From positions 1 through 64,000 of the forward strand of contig JAJCKG010000006.1 of assembly GCA_020558355.1 (NCBI GenBank): DNA of 64,000 nt, written 5' to 3'. Positions 1-8,871 of the stretch are shown here, one piece after another (the first letter of the stretch is position 1; each line of letters begins with the position of its first letter). Source of the stretch: a bacterium 210820-DFI.6.37. Its GTDB lineage: Bacteria > Bacillota > Clostridia > Peptostreptococcales > Anaerovoracaceae. The position numbers and the translations under genes are program-made. A model generated the notes under the pieces. The model did not search any database. It was not told the origin of the DNA and worked only from the letters and a program-made list of their open reading frames with translations.

Positions 1-296
1 CAGCGAAGAGAGCGAAGCGAACGGAGGTATCCGCACCAAGAAAGAGACACCGAAAGGGTGTCTTTTTTCATATGTCTGAAAGGCGAAAAGAACCTCCACG
101 AAAGTTACCGCAGCGCCAAAGGAGGTTCGGATCCCTTGCCCATTTTGCGCGGCTTTAGCCGCAGGGCAAAATGGGACAGCGAAGAGAGCGAAGCGAACGG
201 AGGTATCCGCACCAAGAAAGAGACACCGAAAAGGTGTCTTTTTTCATATATCTGAAAGGTGAAGAGAACCTCCACGAAAGTTACCGCAGCGCCAAA
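1..296. repeat. Two tandem copies of a 176-bp-period repeat containing a tRNA 3' tail and its terminator
   Basis: Bases 1-120 recur at 177-296 with only a few differences. Each copy holds TATCCGCACCA (28-38 and 204-214), identical to the acceptor strand plus CCA of the tRNA-Leu(CAG) at 9772, followed by the same style of terminator hairpin (GACACC...GGTGTC then six T, 46-68 and 222-244). Between the copies lies GGAGGTTCGGATCC (121-134), which resembles the tRNA T-arm, and then a strong hairpin (139-175). No intact tRNA can be folded here. It reads like duplicated, broken tRNA 3' ends; the left copy may continue outside the window. Confidence 0.8.
139..175. other. Long perfect hairpin inside the tRNA-tail repeat
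   Basis: CCCATTTTGC-GCGGC (139-153), a TTTA loop, then GCCGC-AGG-GCAAAATGGG (158-175) form a 15-bp stem broken only by a three-base bulge. There is no following T tract, so it is not a simple terminator. It sits between a T-arm-like string and a tRNA 3' tail. Confidence 0.75.
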
Positions 297-321
297 GAAA
301 ACAGCTGCTATATATTTTTCC

Positions 322-471
322 CGAAAATTTTGCAGAAAAAATATACGTTTTCAAGGGCTTTCGCCGCCGAGTTCTATGAATTTGCCGTTTTTTCTCTTTC
401 CGACCCCGCTTCATCCTCCGCAGCCCTTATTTTGGTATATTTTTTAGATCCAAAATCATAAAAAGATATAC
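322..471. repeat. 150-bp dispersed repeat, copy A
   Basis: This segment recurs in the same orientation at 22896-23045; both copies are 150 bp, share long identical blocks such as CGAAAATTTTGCAGAAAAA and CTTCATCCTCCGCAGCCC, and end in an inverted repeat of GTATATTTTT type. On the minus strand both copies read YTKIRAAEDEA followed by an ERE-rich stretch; in copy A this reading frame stops after about 25 residues. Because the DNA itself is so similar, the shared peptide does not prove that it is coding. No gene is seen in 297-510 otherwise. Confidence 0.8.
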
Positions 472-510
472 TTCCTTTACCAGCCCGAAAGGCAGGGGAG
501 AAGCGAGCCC

Positions 511-1926
511 TTAAAGCAATTCCTTTTTGCGGTCTTTCACAAAGATGACAGCAATCAGAAACATCCCAAAGGATACGAAGGCCATAGCGAGAAATGTAAT
601 GTTCATGCCATGGATTGGAGCGTTTTCCCCATAGGACGCGGCAGAGCTGCCTGCAACTACTGTCATGATTCCGGTAAAGAGGGCTGTTCCAATGGAGCCC
701 GCCACGGTCCTCAGCGAGGTTAGCAATGCTGTTCCATGGGCTGTCTTTTCTGGTTTGATTTCTGCTACACCCCAGGTAACAAGCGGCATCATCAGACATC
801 CGATGGCGATGCTTCGAACCACGTTCAAAAGCGCGGCAATTATGAGTGGGGTTTTCAGATCGATAAAATACATTCCCAGATTGCTGAGGCACATAGCCAT
901 ACTGCCGGCAATATACAGGAGCCGCATTCCGGTTTTGTCATAGATTTTTCCGGCCAGAGGGCTGATGATCGCCATAGCGAGAGAACCGGGCAGAGATACA
1001 AGACCGGATATCGTTGCCGAATATCCGCAGATGGTCTGCACATAAAGAGGAAGAAGGATGGATGATCCCATCATAACAAGATAAAGAAGCATACTGCCTA
1101 TTACACTGAGGGCGTAGCCCCTTGAGTTTAATATGCGGATATCCAGAAAAGCTTCTTGCTGGTGAAGCTGACGGCGCGCAAAGAAGACTGCGGTGACTGC
1201 GCCGATTACAAGCAGCATAAGAGTAATGGGGTCGGTAATCCCGTAGCTTGTGATATTTCCGATTCCCAGTGTAATGGCTCCAAAGGCGAAGACGCTTAAC
1301 ACAAAGGATCCAACATCAAAGGTCTTCTTCTTTGTGTCAAGGACATTGTCAAATGCGCGGATGGCGAGAATCAACGCTACTATCATGATCGCGATGGAGA
1401 CATAAAAAATCATTCGCCAGCTGGATAAATCGATAAGGATCCCCGCCAGAGTCGGAGCGAGAACTGGCGCGGCGCCTACGGACAGCCCGTACCATCCCAT
1501 TGCCGTTCCTCTCTTTTCGGGTGGATAGATTGTAAGAAGCACAACCTGCGCCATGGAAGTCAGCATACCGTTTCCGCTTGCCTGCAGGATTCTTCCTATC
1601 ATCATAATGTAAAAATTCGGCGCGGCAGCAGAGAAAATAAGCCCTATAAGAAAAATAACAATAGAAAGAATATAAAGCTTTCTGGTAGGAAAACGAGTAA
1701 TCAGAAAAGCGGTTAGAGGCATGATGATCCCCATTGCCAGAGAATAGCCGCTGGTCATCCATTGCCCCGTCGCTACACTGATTTCAAAATCCTGGGTAAT
1801 TTGGGGCAGCGCCGTTGTTAAAGCTGTTGCCAGAAGAGACGTGGCGATGCAGCTGATTAAAATGTTGATAAAGACCAGGGTCCTTCTTGATCCGGTGATT
1901 TGTATTGGTTCTGTTTCTTTTGTCAT
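511..1926 (-). CDS. MFS drug exporter, DHA2 (EmrB/QacA) family
   Basis: Predicted integral-membrane drug:proton antiporter that would pump amphiphilic compounds out across the cytoplasmic membrane. The 471-residue protein is hydrophobic along its whole length with repeated predicted helices, and the drug-antiporter signature of the fifth helix is visible at about residues 151-162 (GAAPVLAPTLAG). The ATG is preceded by AAAGGACGG. It is transcribed divergently from a TetR-type gene at 2033, and the 106-bp gap holds an inverted repeat; a repressor controlling its neighbouring exporter is the usual reading. The family is clear, but the substrate cannot be read from the sequence. Confidence 0.88.
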   Translation of the reverse strand: MTKETEPIQITGSRRTLVFINILISCIATSLLATALTTALPQITQDFEISVATGQWMTSGYSLAMGIIMPLTAFLITRFPTRKLYILSIVIFLIGLIFSAAAPNFYIMMIGRILQASGNGMLTSMAQVVLLTIYPPEKRGTAMGWYGLSVGAAPVLAPTLAGILIDLSSWRMIFYVSIAIMIVALILAIRAFDNVLDTKKKTFDVGSFVLSVFAFGAITLGIGNITSYGITDPITLMLLVIGAVTAVFFARRQLHQQEAFLDIRILNSRGYALSVIGSMLLYLVMMGSSILLPLYVQTICGYSATISGLVSLPGSLAMAIISPLAGKIYDKTGMRLLYIAGSMAMCLSNLGMYFIDLKTPLIIAALLNVVRSIAIGCLMMPLVTWGVAEIKPEKTAHGTALLTSLRTVAGSIGTALFTGIMTVVAGSSAASYGENAPIHGMNITFLAMAFVSFGMFLIAVIFVKDRKKELL

Positions 1927-1988
1927 TCTTAAAACCGTCCTTTTTTGTTTGCATCTATTATTATCTTAGTATAAAATCAAATAGTCAA

Positions 1989-2013
1989 CCGACAATAATC
2001 CAATATTTGTCGG
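1989..2013. promoter_or_regulatory. Candidate TetR operator between exporter and regulator
   Basis: CCGACAA (1989-1995) and TTGTCGG (2007-2013) form a perfect 7-bp inverted repeat around an 11-bp centre, in the 106-bp divergent promoter region. The size and position suit a TetR dimer site. Binding is inferred. Confidence 0.6.
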
Positions 2014-2032
2014 GATAATAAGGAGCGATACG

Positions 2033-2584
2033 ATGAATACAAAAAATAACCGCAGGTACAAGGAAACCACGCGGAAGCTGTCTGCCGCCATGTTGGATCT
2101 TATGAAATACACGGAGTTTGACCGGATCACTGTCAGGAAGATTTGTGAGAACGCCCATGTGAATCATTCAACTTTTTATGCCCACTTCCGGGATATTTAC
2201 GACCTGATCGGGCATATGGAACAGTCGCTGCAGGAGAGACTGCTTCAAATTTACAAGGAAACTCCCGCGCCATCTTCCGGGGTCCTTTCTGCTGAGATCT
2301 TTATTCCATTTTTAGAGCATGTATATGAACATAAATATTTTTACAGAATCAACCTGCTCAACCGGAAAGTTCTGCCCTTATCACAGGGCTGTGAAATGCT
2401 GTGGAAGATGAATATTGTGCCCTTTATTCTGCGGAAGAAAAAAATTCCGGAGGATCAGCTGCCCTATAATTACACTTATTTTCAGGCCGGCTTTATTATG
2501 CTGCTGCAGAAATGGGTGGATAAGGGCTGCAAGGAGCCCATTGAAGAATTTGCTGAAATTATAATAAGCTGCGTTTCGATTTAA
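2033..2584 (+). CDS. TetR/AcrR family transcriptional regulator
   Basis: A 183-residue DNA-binding regulator. The N-terminal helix-turn-helix is typical of TetR proteins at residues 8-55 (ITVRKICENAHVNHSTFYAHF); the remainder is the usual helical ligand-binding and dimerisation domain, where the sequence is too divergent to name an inducer. Start ATG at 2033 follows AGGAG at 2021. It is divergent from the DHA2 exporter, with a 25-bp inverted repeat between them, so it most likely represses the exporter and itself and is released by an exported compound. Length is normal for the family. Confidence 0.88.
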   Translation: MNTKNNRRYKETTRKLSAAMLDLMKYTEFDRITVRKICENAHVNHSTFYAHFRDIYDLIGHMEQSLQERLLQIYKETPAPSSGVLSAEIFIPFLEHVYEHKYFYRINLLNRKVLPLSQGCEMLWKMNIVPFILRKKKIPEDQLPYNYTYFQAGFIMLLQKWVDKGCKEPIEEFAEIIISCVSI

Positions 2585-2693
2585 TCTTTGTAAGACTTTA
2601 TATTAAATAATACACTTTACCAGGCCCAAGCCAGGCCGAAAGATGAAAAGAAGAGGCGCGAAAATGAGCCTATCGATAAGCGGGAAAAAGTGG

Positions 2694-2723
2694 TATAATC
2701 TAAAGGATATATGATGAGTTAGG
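2694..2723 (+). promoter_or_regulatory. Extended -10 promoter and RBS of the iorAB operon
   Basis: TGGTATAAT (2691-2699) is a perfect -10 with a TG extension; no good -35 lies 17 bp upstream, as expected for an extended -10 promoter. AGGAG (2719-2723) precedes the iorA ATG. Confidence 0.55.
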
Positions 2724-2734
2724 AGTAAATATAG

Positions 2735-4558
2735 ATGAAAGAATTGCTGATGGGAAATGAAGCGGTAGCTTTGGGAGCGCTGGCGGCAGGCGTACAGGTA
2801 GTGGCCGGATATCCAGGTACCCCTTCTTCCGAAGCCCTGGAGACTATCGCAAAGAGAAATCCGGGAAATGTCCATGTCGAGTGGTCGGTGAACGAAAAGG
2901 CAAGCGTGGAGGTAGCGGCAGGCGCGGCGTGCGCTGGAGCCAGAAGTATGGTGACTATGAAACAGATGGGGCTCAATGTGGCGTCGGACCCGGTTATGTG
3001 TATCAATTATGTCGGTGTAAAGGGCGGCATGGTGATATACGTTGCCGACGATCCGGGACCGATTTCATCGCAGACCGAGCAGGACACCAGAGCTTTTGCC
3101 AGATATTTGCGTATACCGCTGTTTGACTGTGACAGTCCGGAACAGGCTTTTTACGCGGTACAGGATGCGTTTGAATTTTCGGAAAAGCATGAAACTCCGG
3201 TGATTCTGAGAGCAACGACCAGAGTATGTCACGCTTGCGCCGATATCGATGTGCCGGATATAGCCGCGCCGGAAAAATGCGAAGGCTTTGTTAAAGATCC
3301 CAAATGGGTAATCTTTCCTAAGCGGTCCTATCAGGCGAAGATGAAGCTTGCGGCAGATGAACCTGCCTTTGCGGAGGAGTTTTCTTCTTATCTATCAGGA
3401 GAGGGCAAGCTGGCCGGAAATTCCATGGAGGGAGCGGGAAGAACAGGTATCGCCTGCGGCGGTATAAGCTACGCCTATGTGAAAGAAGCCATTCGGGGGT
3501 TTGAAGAGAACTTTAAGATTCTTAAAATAGCAACGCCGTATCCTTTCCCGGAACGTCTGGCAAAGGAGTTTATGATGAGCGTGGATAAGGTTATTGTATT
3601 TGAAGAGCTGGATCCATACATAGAGGACGCGCTTATTTATACGCTGGGCAGGATGGGATCTTCCGCGGGACCTTTCATCGAGGGAAAGCGGACAGGAGCG
3701 GTGCCTGCCGGAGGAGAACTGAGCGCCAGCGTGGTTTCCGGGATAATAGAGCGTGTGACAGGGCTGGAAACCGGAATCGCGAGCAGCGTTTATGACGACG
3801 CGCCGGCTATGCCGGTAAGGCCGCCTGTGCTCTGCGCGGGTTGTCCTCACAGAGGAGCGTTTTACGCGGTGAAGAAAGCGGTAGGAGGACAAAAGGCGGT
3901 GTATTGCGGAGATATAGGGTGCTATACTCTGGGAAACGCTGCGCCTCTTGATATGGTAGATACCTGTCTGTGCATGGGAGCGGGTATCACTATGGCCCAG
4001 GGTCTGAACCATGCCGACCCGGATACAGTTAATTTCGCTTTCGTCGGAGACTCGACTTTTTTCGCAAGCGGTATAACCGGTACCGTCAACGGCGTATATA
4101 ATCAGGCGGACATGATCCTCTGCGTGCTGGATAATTCTACCACTGCCATGACCGGACATCAGCCGCACCCGGGGATGGGAATCACCATGATGGGAAAGCG
4201 GGTTACGCCTATCGATATAGCCAAGGTGCTGGAGGGCATCGGAGTTGAGTCTGTCAGAACAGTCGATCCGCTGGATTTAACAGAGTCCGTTCAAGCGGTA
4301 AAGGCCGCCATGGAAGAGCATGGCGTGCGCGCTATTATTTTTAAATCGCCGTGCATTGCTATAACAAAGCCGTCAGGCTCCGTCTTTGTAGATAAGGACG
4401 CCTGTGTTGGCTGCGTGCGCTGTATCAGAGAGATTGGCTGTCCCGCGCTTATCACAAGAGCGGATAAGGCTTTTGTGGATAAGAGTCTCTGTACGGGCTG
4501 CGGGCTTTGTGCCCAGATTTGCCCAGTCGGCTGCATTGGAAGGGAGGAGAGCTTATGA
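2735..4558 (+). CDS. iorA: Indolepyruvate:ferredoxin oxidoreductase, alpha subunit
   Basis: Large subunit of the cytoplasmic thiamine-diphosphate enzyme that oxidatively decarboxylates aryl pyruvates (indolepyruvate, phenylpyruvate, hydroxyphenylpyruvate) to aryl-acetyl-CoA, reducing ferredoxin. At 607 residues it has the usual IorA length. The N-terminal pyrimidine-binding part begins with LLMGNEAVALGALAAGVQ; the thiamine-diphosphate-binding region is around residues 380-470 (GDIGCYTLG, FVGDSTFFASG); two [4Fe-4S] ferredoxin motifs close the protein (CVGCVRC at about 557 and CTGCGLCAQICPVG at about 586). Its stop overlaps the iorB start as ATGA, so the two are translationally coupled. The ligase and aminotransferase downstream fit the same pathway. 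Confidence 0.95.
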   Translation: MKELLMGNEAVALGALAAGVQVVAGYPGTPSSEALETIAKRNPGNVHVEWSVNEKASVEVAAGAACAGARSMVTMKQMGLNVASDPVMCINYVGVKGGMVIYVADDPGPISSQTEQDTRAFARYLRIPLFDCDSPEQAFYAVQDAFEFSEKHETPVILRATTRVCHACADIDVPDIAAPEKCEGFVKDPKWVIFPKRSYQAKMKLAADEPAFAEEFSSYLSGEGKLAGNSMEGAGRTGIACGGISYAYVKEAIRGFEENFKILKIATPYPFPERLAKEFMMSVDKVIVFEELDPYIEDALIYTLGRMGSSAGPFIEGKRTGAVPAGGELSASVVSGIIERVTGLETGIASSVYDDAPAMPVRPPVLCAGCPHRGAFYAVKKAVGGQKAVYCGDIGCYTLGNAAPLDMVDTCLCMGAGITMAQGLNHADPDTVNFAFVGDSTFFASGITGTVNGVYNQADMILCVLDNSTTAMTGHQPHPGMGITMMGKRVTPIDIAKVLEGIGVESVRTVDPLDLTESVQAVKAAMEEHGVRAIIFKSPCIAITKPSGSVFVDKDACVGCVRCIREIGCPALITRADKAFVDKSLCTGCGLCAQICPVGCIGREESL

Positions 4559-5151
4559 TAAATGAAAATGTAAAGAGTTGTCTTCTCTGCGGAGTAGGCG
4601 GTCAGGGGACTGTGCTGGCTTCCAGAATCATAGCGGCGGCGGCAATGGAGAAGGGGCTGCGGGCAAAAACGGCCGAGACGATAGGAATGGCCCAGCGGGG
4701 AGGCTCTGTAGTAAGTCATGTCAGGACAGGAAGAAATATCGCGTCGCCAATGATTCCATATGGCAGGGCGGATATCCTCATAGGCTTTGAGCCGGGAGAA
4801 GCGGTGGTAAATCTGAAATACCTGAAGCCTGGCGGAACGCTTATTGTTTGTGAGCAGGAGGTAAAGCCTGTAACGGCTTCCCTAGGGCAGAGCGCGTACA
4901 GCGGTGAGGATTGTATCCAATACCTGAAAAAGACAGTGGAAAAGTGCTATGTCATAGACGGTGAAGCGATATGTGAAGCGTGCGGTTCGCCAAAGGTTTT
5001 GAATGTGGCGGTCGTAGGAGCGTTATGCGCCAGCGGAGAAATGGAGCTCAGTCTTGAAGAAGTGGAAGCCGCGCTTAAAATAAAGCTGAAACCGCGGCTG
5101 GTTGAGATGAACAGGAAAGCGCTGCGTATGGGCGCTATGTATATAAAATAA
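4555..5151 (+). CDS. iorB: Indolepyruvate:ferredoxin oxidoreductase, beta subunit
   Basis: Small subunit (198 residues) of the aryl-pyruvate oxidoreductase, belonging to the gamma-type domain of 2-oxoacid:ferredoxin oxidoreductases, with the opening CGVGGQGTVLASRIIAAAA and the conserved ETIGMAQRGGSVVSHVR block at about residues 43-60. The start at 4555 is preferred over upstream codons because AGGGAGGAG lies at the right distance and the ATGA overlap with iorA is typical of coupled subunits. It is followed after 17 bp by the CoA ligase gene. Confidence 0.94.
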   Translation: MINENVKSCLLCGVGGQGTVLASRIIAAAAMEKGLRAKTAETIGMAQRGGSVVSHVRTGRNIASPMIPYGRADILIGFEPGEAVVNLKYLKPGGTLIVCEQEVKPVTASLGQSAYSGEDCIQYLKKTVEKCYVIDGEAICEACGSPKVLNVAVVGALCASGEMELSLEEVEAALKIKLKPRLVEMNRKALRMGAMYIK

Positions 5152-5168
5152 TTGTGAGGAATTAATTT

Positions 5169-6413
5169 ATGAAAATGAAAAAGGAAACGTTGGAGCAGAT
5201 AAAGGTTCAGATGAGAAGAGTTAAGGCGGCAGGCGGGTTTTACGCAAAGCGGCTTTCCGATATTGATGTGGAGGACATTCATTCCCAGGCGGATTTTGAA
5301 AAGCTGCCTTTTTCGGAAAAGGACGATTTGAGAGAGGCGTATCCGCTGGGACTGGCGGCTGTGCCTGAAGAGGATATTGTAAGGATCCATTCATCCAGCG
5401 GAACGACAGGTACGCCATGCATTATCCCTTATACAAAAAAAGACGTCGATGACTGGGCAGAGCTCTTTAAAAGGTGCTATGAGATAGCCGGAATTACCAG
5501 TAAGGACAGGATACAGATAACACCGGGATATGGACTTTGGACCGCGGGAATAGGCTTTCAGATTGGAGCGGAACGGCTTGGCGCTATGGCGCTGCCTATG
5601 GGTCCGGGAAATACGGACAAGCAGATTAAGTTCATGCAGGATATGGAATCCACGGTACTCTGCGCTACGTCTTCCTACGCCTTGCTCCTTGCGGAGGAAA
5701 TCGAAAAGCGGGGTGTAAAGGATAAGATCAGGCTGAAAAAGGGCGTAATAGGATCCGAACGGTGGGGAGCGAAAATGCGGGCCCGTATTGCCAATGAACT
5801 GGGTGTGGAGCTTTATGACATCTACGGCCTGACAGAAGTATATGGACCGGGGATCGCTATCAACTGTGAATATGATACGGGAATGCATTATTTTGACGAT
5901 TATCTTTATTTTGAGATCATCGATCCTAAGACGGGAGAAAATCTGCCCGACGGACAGCTGGGAGAACTGGTTATAACAACGCTGCAGAAAGAGGGCGCTC
6001 CGCTTATCCGGTACAGAACGCATGACCTTACAAGGATTATTCCGGACGACGCGCCTTGCCCGTGCGGCAGGACATATCCAAGGATAGATGTTATCCTGGG
6101 ACGTACTGACGATATGGTAAAGGTTAAAGGTGTCAATATCTTCCCAGGACAGGTAGAGGACGTATTAAAGGAGGTCGAGGGAGCCAGCAGCGAATATCAG
6201 ATCTTCATCGATCATGAAGACGGAAAGGATAAAATAACCCTGTTTATCGAGACTCCTATCAAAGACGCGGATGGAAAAGCGGCGCTGGAAAAGGAGATAC
6301 GGGAGCGTATCAAGTCGGTTATCAATGTGGGGGTAATCCCCAAGGCGGTAGAGGTGGGGGATCTGCCTCGAAGCGAAAAGAAGACGACTAGAGTATTTGA
6401 TTACAGATATTAA
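5169..6413 (+). CDS. Phenylacetate-CoA ligase family protein (arylacetate-CoA ligase)
   Basis: Adenylate-forming enzyme of the PaaK family, 414 residues, close to the usual 430. The ATP-binding P-loop-like motif SSSGTTGTP is at residues 75-83, the ANL motif YGLTEVYGPG near 222, and the hinge/C-terminal region starts around 300 with a CPCGRTYPRI cysteine pair. PaaK enzymes join arylacetates to CoA using ATP. Directly behind iorAB the reverse direction is attractive: arylacetyl-CoA from IorAB would be converted to arylacetate with ATP recovery, as proposed in archaeal aromatic amino acid fermentation. Direction is inference. Confidence 0.88.
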   Translation: MKMKKETLEQIKVQMRRVKAAGGFYAKRLSDIDVEDIHSQADFEKLPFSEKDDLREAYPLGLAAVPEEDIVRIHSSSGTTGTPCIIPYTKKDVDDWAELFKRCYEIAGITSKDRIQITPGYGLWTAGIGFQIGAERLGAMALPMGPGNTDKQIKFMQDMESTVLCATSSYALLLAEEIEKRGVKDKIRLKKGVIGSERWGAKMRARIANELGVELYDIYGLTEVYGPGIAINCEYDTGMHYFDDYLYFEIIDPKTGENLPDGQLGELVITTLQKEGAPLIRYRTHDLTRIIPDDAPCPCGRTYPRIDVILGRTDDMVKVKGVNIFPGQVEDVLKEVEGASSEYQIFIDHEDGKDKITLFIETPIKDADGKAALEKEIRERIKSVINVGVIPKAVEVGDLPRSEKKTTRVFDYRY

Positions 6414-6509
6414 AGACTGCGGGAAGTAAGACAGGAGAAATTCTCCGCAGGCTCGTTTGTTTTAATCATGTTTAGCGATCCAATCGCGAGGAAAGAAAGG
6501 ACAGAGAAA

Positions 6510-7700
6510 ATGACAGCAAAAAGTATGATGCCTTATGTACAGGGCAATTCGGCCATTCGCGCCATGTTTGAAGAGGGAGCGCGTCTGGCGGAACAATATG
6601 GAAAAGAAAATGTATATGATTTCAGCCTGGGAAACCCCAGCGTTCCCGCTCCGGCACAGGTCAATCAGGCAATCTGCGATATCATCAAGGAAGAAGATAC
6701 GCTGATGGTTCACGGATATAACCAGAGCAACAGCGGATATGAGGATGTACGGCAGACCGTGGCGGAGCATTTGAACAGGCTTCACGGAACGTCCTTTACC
6801 GCCCAGAACATTATCATGACAGTAGGCGCGGCATCCGGTCTCAATGTTGCTATTAAGACGCTGGTAGATCCGGGAGAAGAGATACTGGCTTTTGCGCCAT
6901 ACTTTGTAGAATATGGAAACTACGCGGCAAACCATGGCGCGTCTCTTAAAGCTGTGCCTGCCGATACGAAAACCTTCCAGCCTAACCTTGAAATCATGGC
7001 AGAGATGATTACGGAGAAGACGCATGCGGTGATCATCAATTCGCCTAACAACCCGACTGGTGTAGTCTATTCGGAAGAGACCATAAAGAAATTGGCGTCT
7101 GTACTCAGCGAAAAATCGAAGGAAATTGGCCATGAACTGTATATCATTTCCGATGAACCGTACAGAGAGCTTGCGTATGACGGTGTAAAGGTGCCTTATG
7201 TGACAAAGTATTACCGCAATACGGTGGTTGGATATTCTTGGAGCAAGAGCCTTTCCCTGCCTGGCGAAAGAATAGGCTATCTTGTTATTCCATCGGAACT
7301 CGATGATTTTGACAATGCTGTGCAGGCGGCAAATATCGCTAACCGGGTGCTTGGGTATGTCAACGCTCCTACGCTGATACAGCGTGTGGCGGCAAGATGT
7401 ATCGACTGTACTACTGATATTGACGCTTATGATAAGAACAGGAAGGCGCTATATAACGGACTGACTGAGTTGGGATATGAATGTATTTTCCCTGAGGGAG
7501 CGTTTTACCTTTTCGTTAAATCACCTCTAGAAGATGAGACGGAATTCTGTAATATGGCAAAGAAGCACAATATATTAGTCGTTCCTGGAAAGAGCTTTGC
7601 CTGCCCTGGATATGTGAGGATGGCTTACTGCGTGTCCTACGATACCATTGTGAATTCAATGCCCGCGTTCAAGGCGCTGATGGAAGAGATCAAAGGCTGA
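6510..7700 (+). CDS. Pyridoxal-phosphate aminotransferase, class I/II (aspartate/aromatic type)
   Basis: Fold-type I aminotransferase of 396 residues. Visible landmarks are NSPNNPTGVVY (about 173), ISDEPYRELAYDG (about 212) and the Schiff-base lysine in SWSKSLSLPGERIGY (Lys246). The ATG at 6510 is chosen over the upstream ATG at 6468 because GAAAGAAAGG precedes it and homologous proteins begin at this point. It follows the arylacetate-CoA ligase by 96 bp, separated by a weak hairpin, so it may be co-transcribed. Context suggests it deaminates aromatic amino acids to aryl pyruvates for IorAB, although the family also includes aspartate and alanine enzymes. Confidence 0.85.
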   Translation: MTAKSMMPYVQGNSAIRAMFEEGARLAEQYGKENVYDFSLGNPSVPAPAQVNQAICDIIKEEDTLMVHGYNQSNSGYEDVRQTVAEHLNRLHGTSFTAQNIIMTVGAASGLNVAIKTLVDPGEEILAFAPYFVEYGNYAANHGASLKAVPADTKTFQPNLEIMAEMITEKTHAVIINSPNNPTGVVYSEETIKKLASVLSEKSKEIGHELYIISDEPYRELAYDGVKVPYVTKYYRNTVVGYSWSKSLSLPGERIGYLVIPSELDDFDNAVQAANIANRVLGYVNAPTLIQRVAARCIDCTTDIDAYDKNRKALYNGLTELGYECIFPEGAFYLFVKSPLEDETEFCNMAKKHNILVVPGKSFACPGYVRMAYCVSYDTIVNSMPAFKALMEEIKG

Positions 7701-7836
7701 CACGCGGGGCGACCTGTGAAGATTACAGCTTTAAAACAGCTGCCGCAACTGCCAGTTGACAAATTTCAAAGCCTGATTGGTAGCGTATATAGAGGGTATC
7801 TGCTATGATAGGGCTACCACAAGGAGGAACAGAATT

Positions 7837-8856
7837 ATGACGATTGCGGAAAAAATAGCGGCACTTAGGAAGGGAAAAGGATGGTCTCAGGAGGAACTGG
7901 CGGAGCGGCTGGGAGTATCCAGGCAGTCGGTTTCTAAATGGGAAAGCGGAGCGAGTATTCCGGATATCAACCGTATTTTGGAATTGTCACGGATTTTTGA
8001 TGTGACGACGGATTACCTGTTAAAAGACGAGCAGAAGGAACGCCCCTATGCGTTTACGTTTGATTTCAGGACATCCGATCAGGGGAAAGCGGCGCCGGAA
8101 GCCGGGGTGACACCGAATACATACCGGGTGCTGACAGCGGCGGAGGCGGATGTATTCTTATACGCCATAAAACAGTACGGAAAAAATATCGGTTTTGGAG
8201 TCATGCTGTGCATCCTTGCTCCGGCGGTTTTGATCAGCGCAATGGGGATCTCCATTATATCTCCAACGCTCTTGTCTGAAAATCAGGCGGCAGGAGCGGG
8301 CGTCATCCTTCTTTTGCTGATGGTGGCCATAGCGGTAGGGATTTTTATAAGTAGCGGGGTCAAAATGAATCGGTTTTCCTATATTACAGAAGGCAGATTC
8401 TGTCTTGAGGATGGAGCGGTGTCTTTTATAAAAGAACTGCGGCAGGAATTTGAACCCAGATATATGAGAGGAATCACAATGGGAGTAATTCTCTGCATCC
8501 TAAGTGTAATACCATTATTGCTCGCCTGCTTTGTCGGGGAAACACATGGGGCGGTAGTCCTTTTTATGGTGGTGTTACTGCTTGTGATCGTTTCGATTGC
8601 CGTATTTCTTATCGTTCGCCTCAGTACAGTTAAAAGCGGACTGGAGCAGCTGCTGCAGGAAGGCGATTATCTGCCGGAGAGAAGGCAAACACTGAAAAAA
8701 TACAATCGGATTGAGGGCCTTTACTGGCCGCTGGTTACGGCAGTCTATCTGGGATGGAGTTTTATTACAAACGACTGGCATATTACATGGGTGATATGGC
8801 CGGTAGCGGGCCTGGTCATTGCGGGAATCTCTTCTGCCCTGAAAGATTCCAGATGA
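7837..8856 (+). CDS. XRE-type helix-turn-helix regulator with membrane domain
   Basis: A 339-residue protein with an N-terminal Cro/CI-type helix-turn-helix (residues 1-60, [19 protein letters not shown]) joined to a hydrophobic C-terminal region with about six predicted membrane helices, two before and four after residue 220. Such fusions act as membrane-anchored regulators, but the signal is not known. Start ATG at 7837 is chosen because AAGGAGGAA lies just upstream and the HTH begins there. In the upstream gap CAACTGCCAGTTG (7746-7758) is a short inverted repeat overlapping TTGACA, a possible autoregulatory site. Confidence 0.82.
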   Translation: MTIAEKIAALRKGKGWSQEELAERLGVSRQSVSKWESGASIPDINRILELSRIFDVTTDYLLKDEQKERPYAFTFDFRTSDQGKAAPEAGVTPNTYRVLTAAEADVFLYAIKQYGKNIGFGVMLCILAPAVLISAMGISIISPTLLSENQAAGAGVILLLLMVAIAVGIFISSGVKMNRFSYITEGRFCLEDGAVSFIKELRQEFEPRYMRGITMGVILCILSVIPLLLACFVGETHGAVVLFMVVLLLVIVSIAVFLIVRLSTVKSGLEQLLQEGDYLPERRQTLKKYNRIEGLYWPLVTAVYLGWSFITNDWHITWVIWPVAGLVIAGISSALKDSR

Positions 8857-8871
8857 AGCGATTTGGCGCGA

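Noticed and set aside
3395-4168. A 257-residue minus-strand frame inside iorA, and similar long opposite frames in ppdK (37291-38334), the APC permease (36 kb and 56-57 kb regions) and tetrapyrrole genes
   Set aside because: They are shadows of strongly coding genes on the other strand, without RBS or recognisable motifs.
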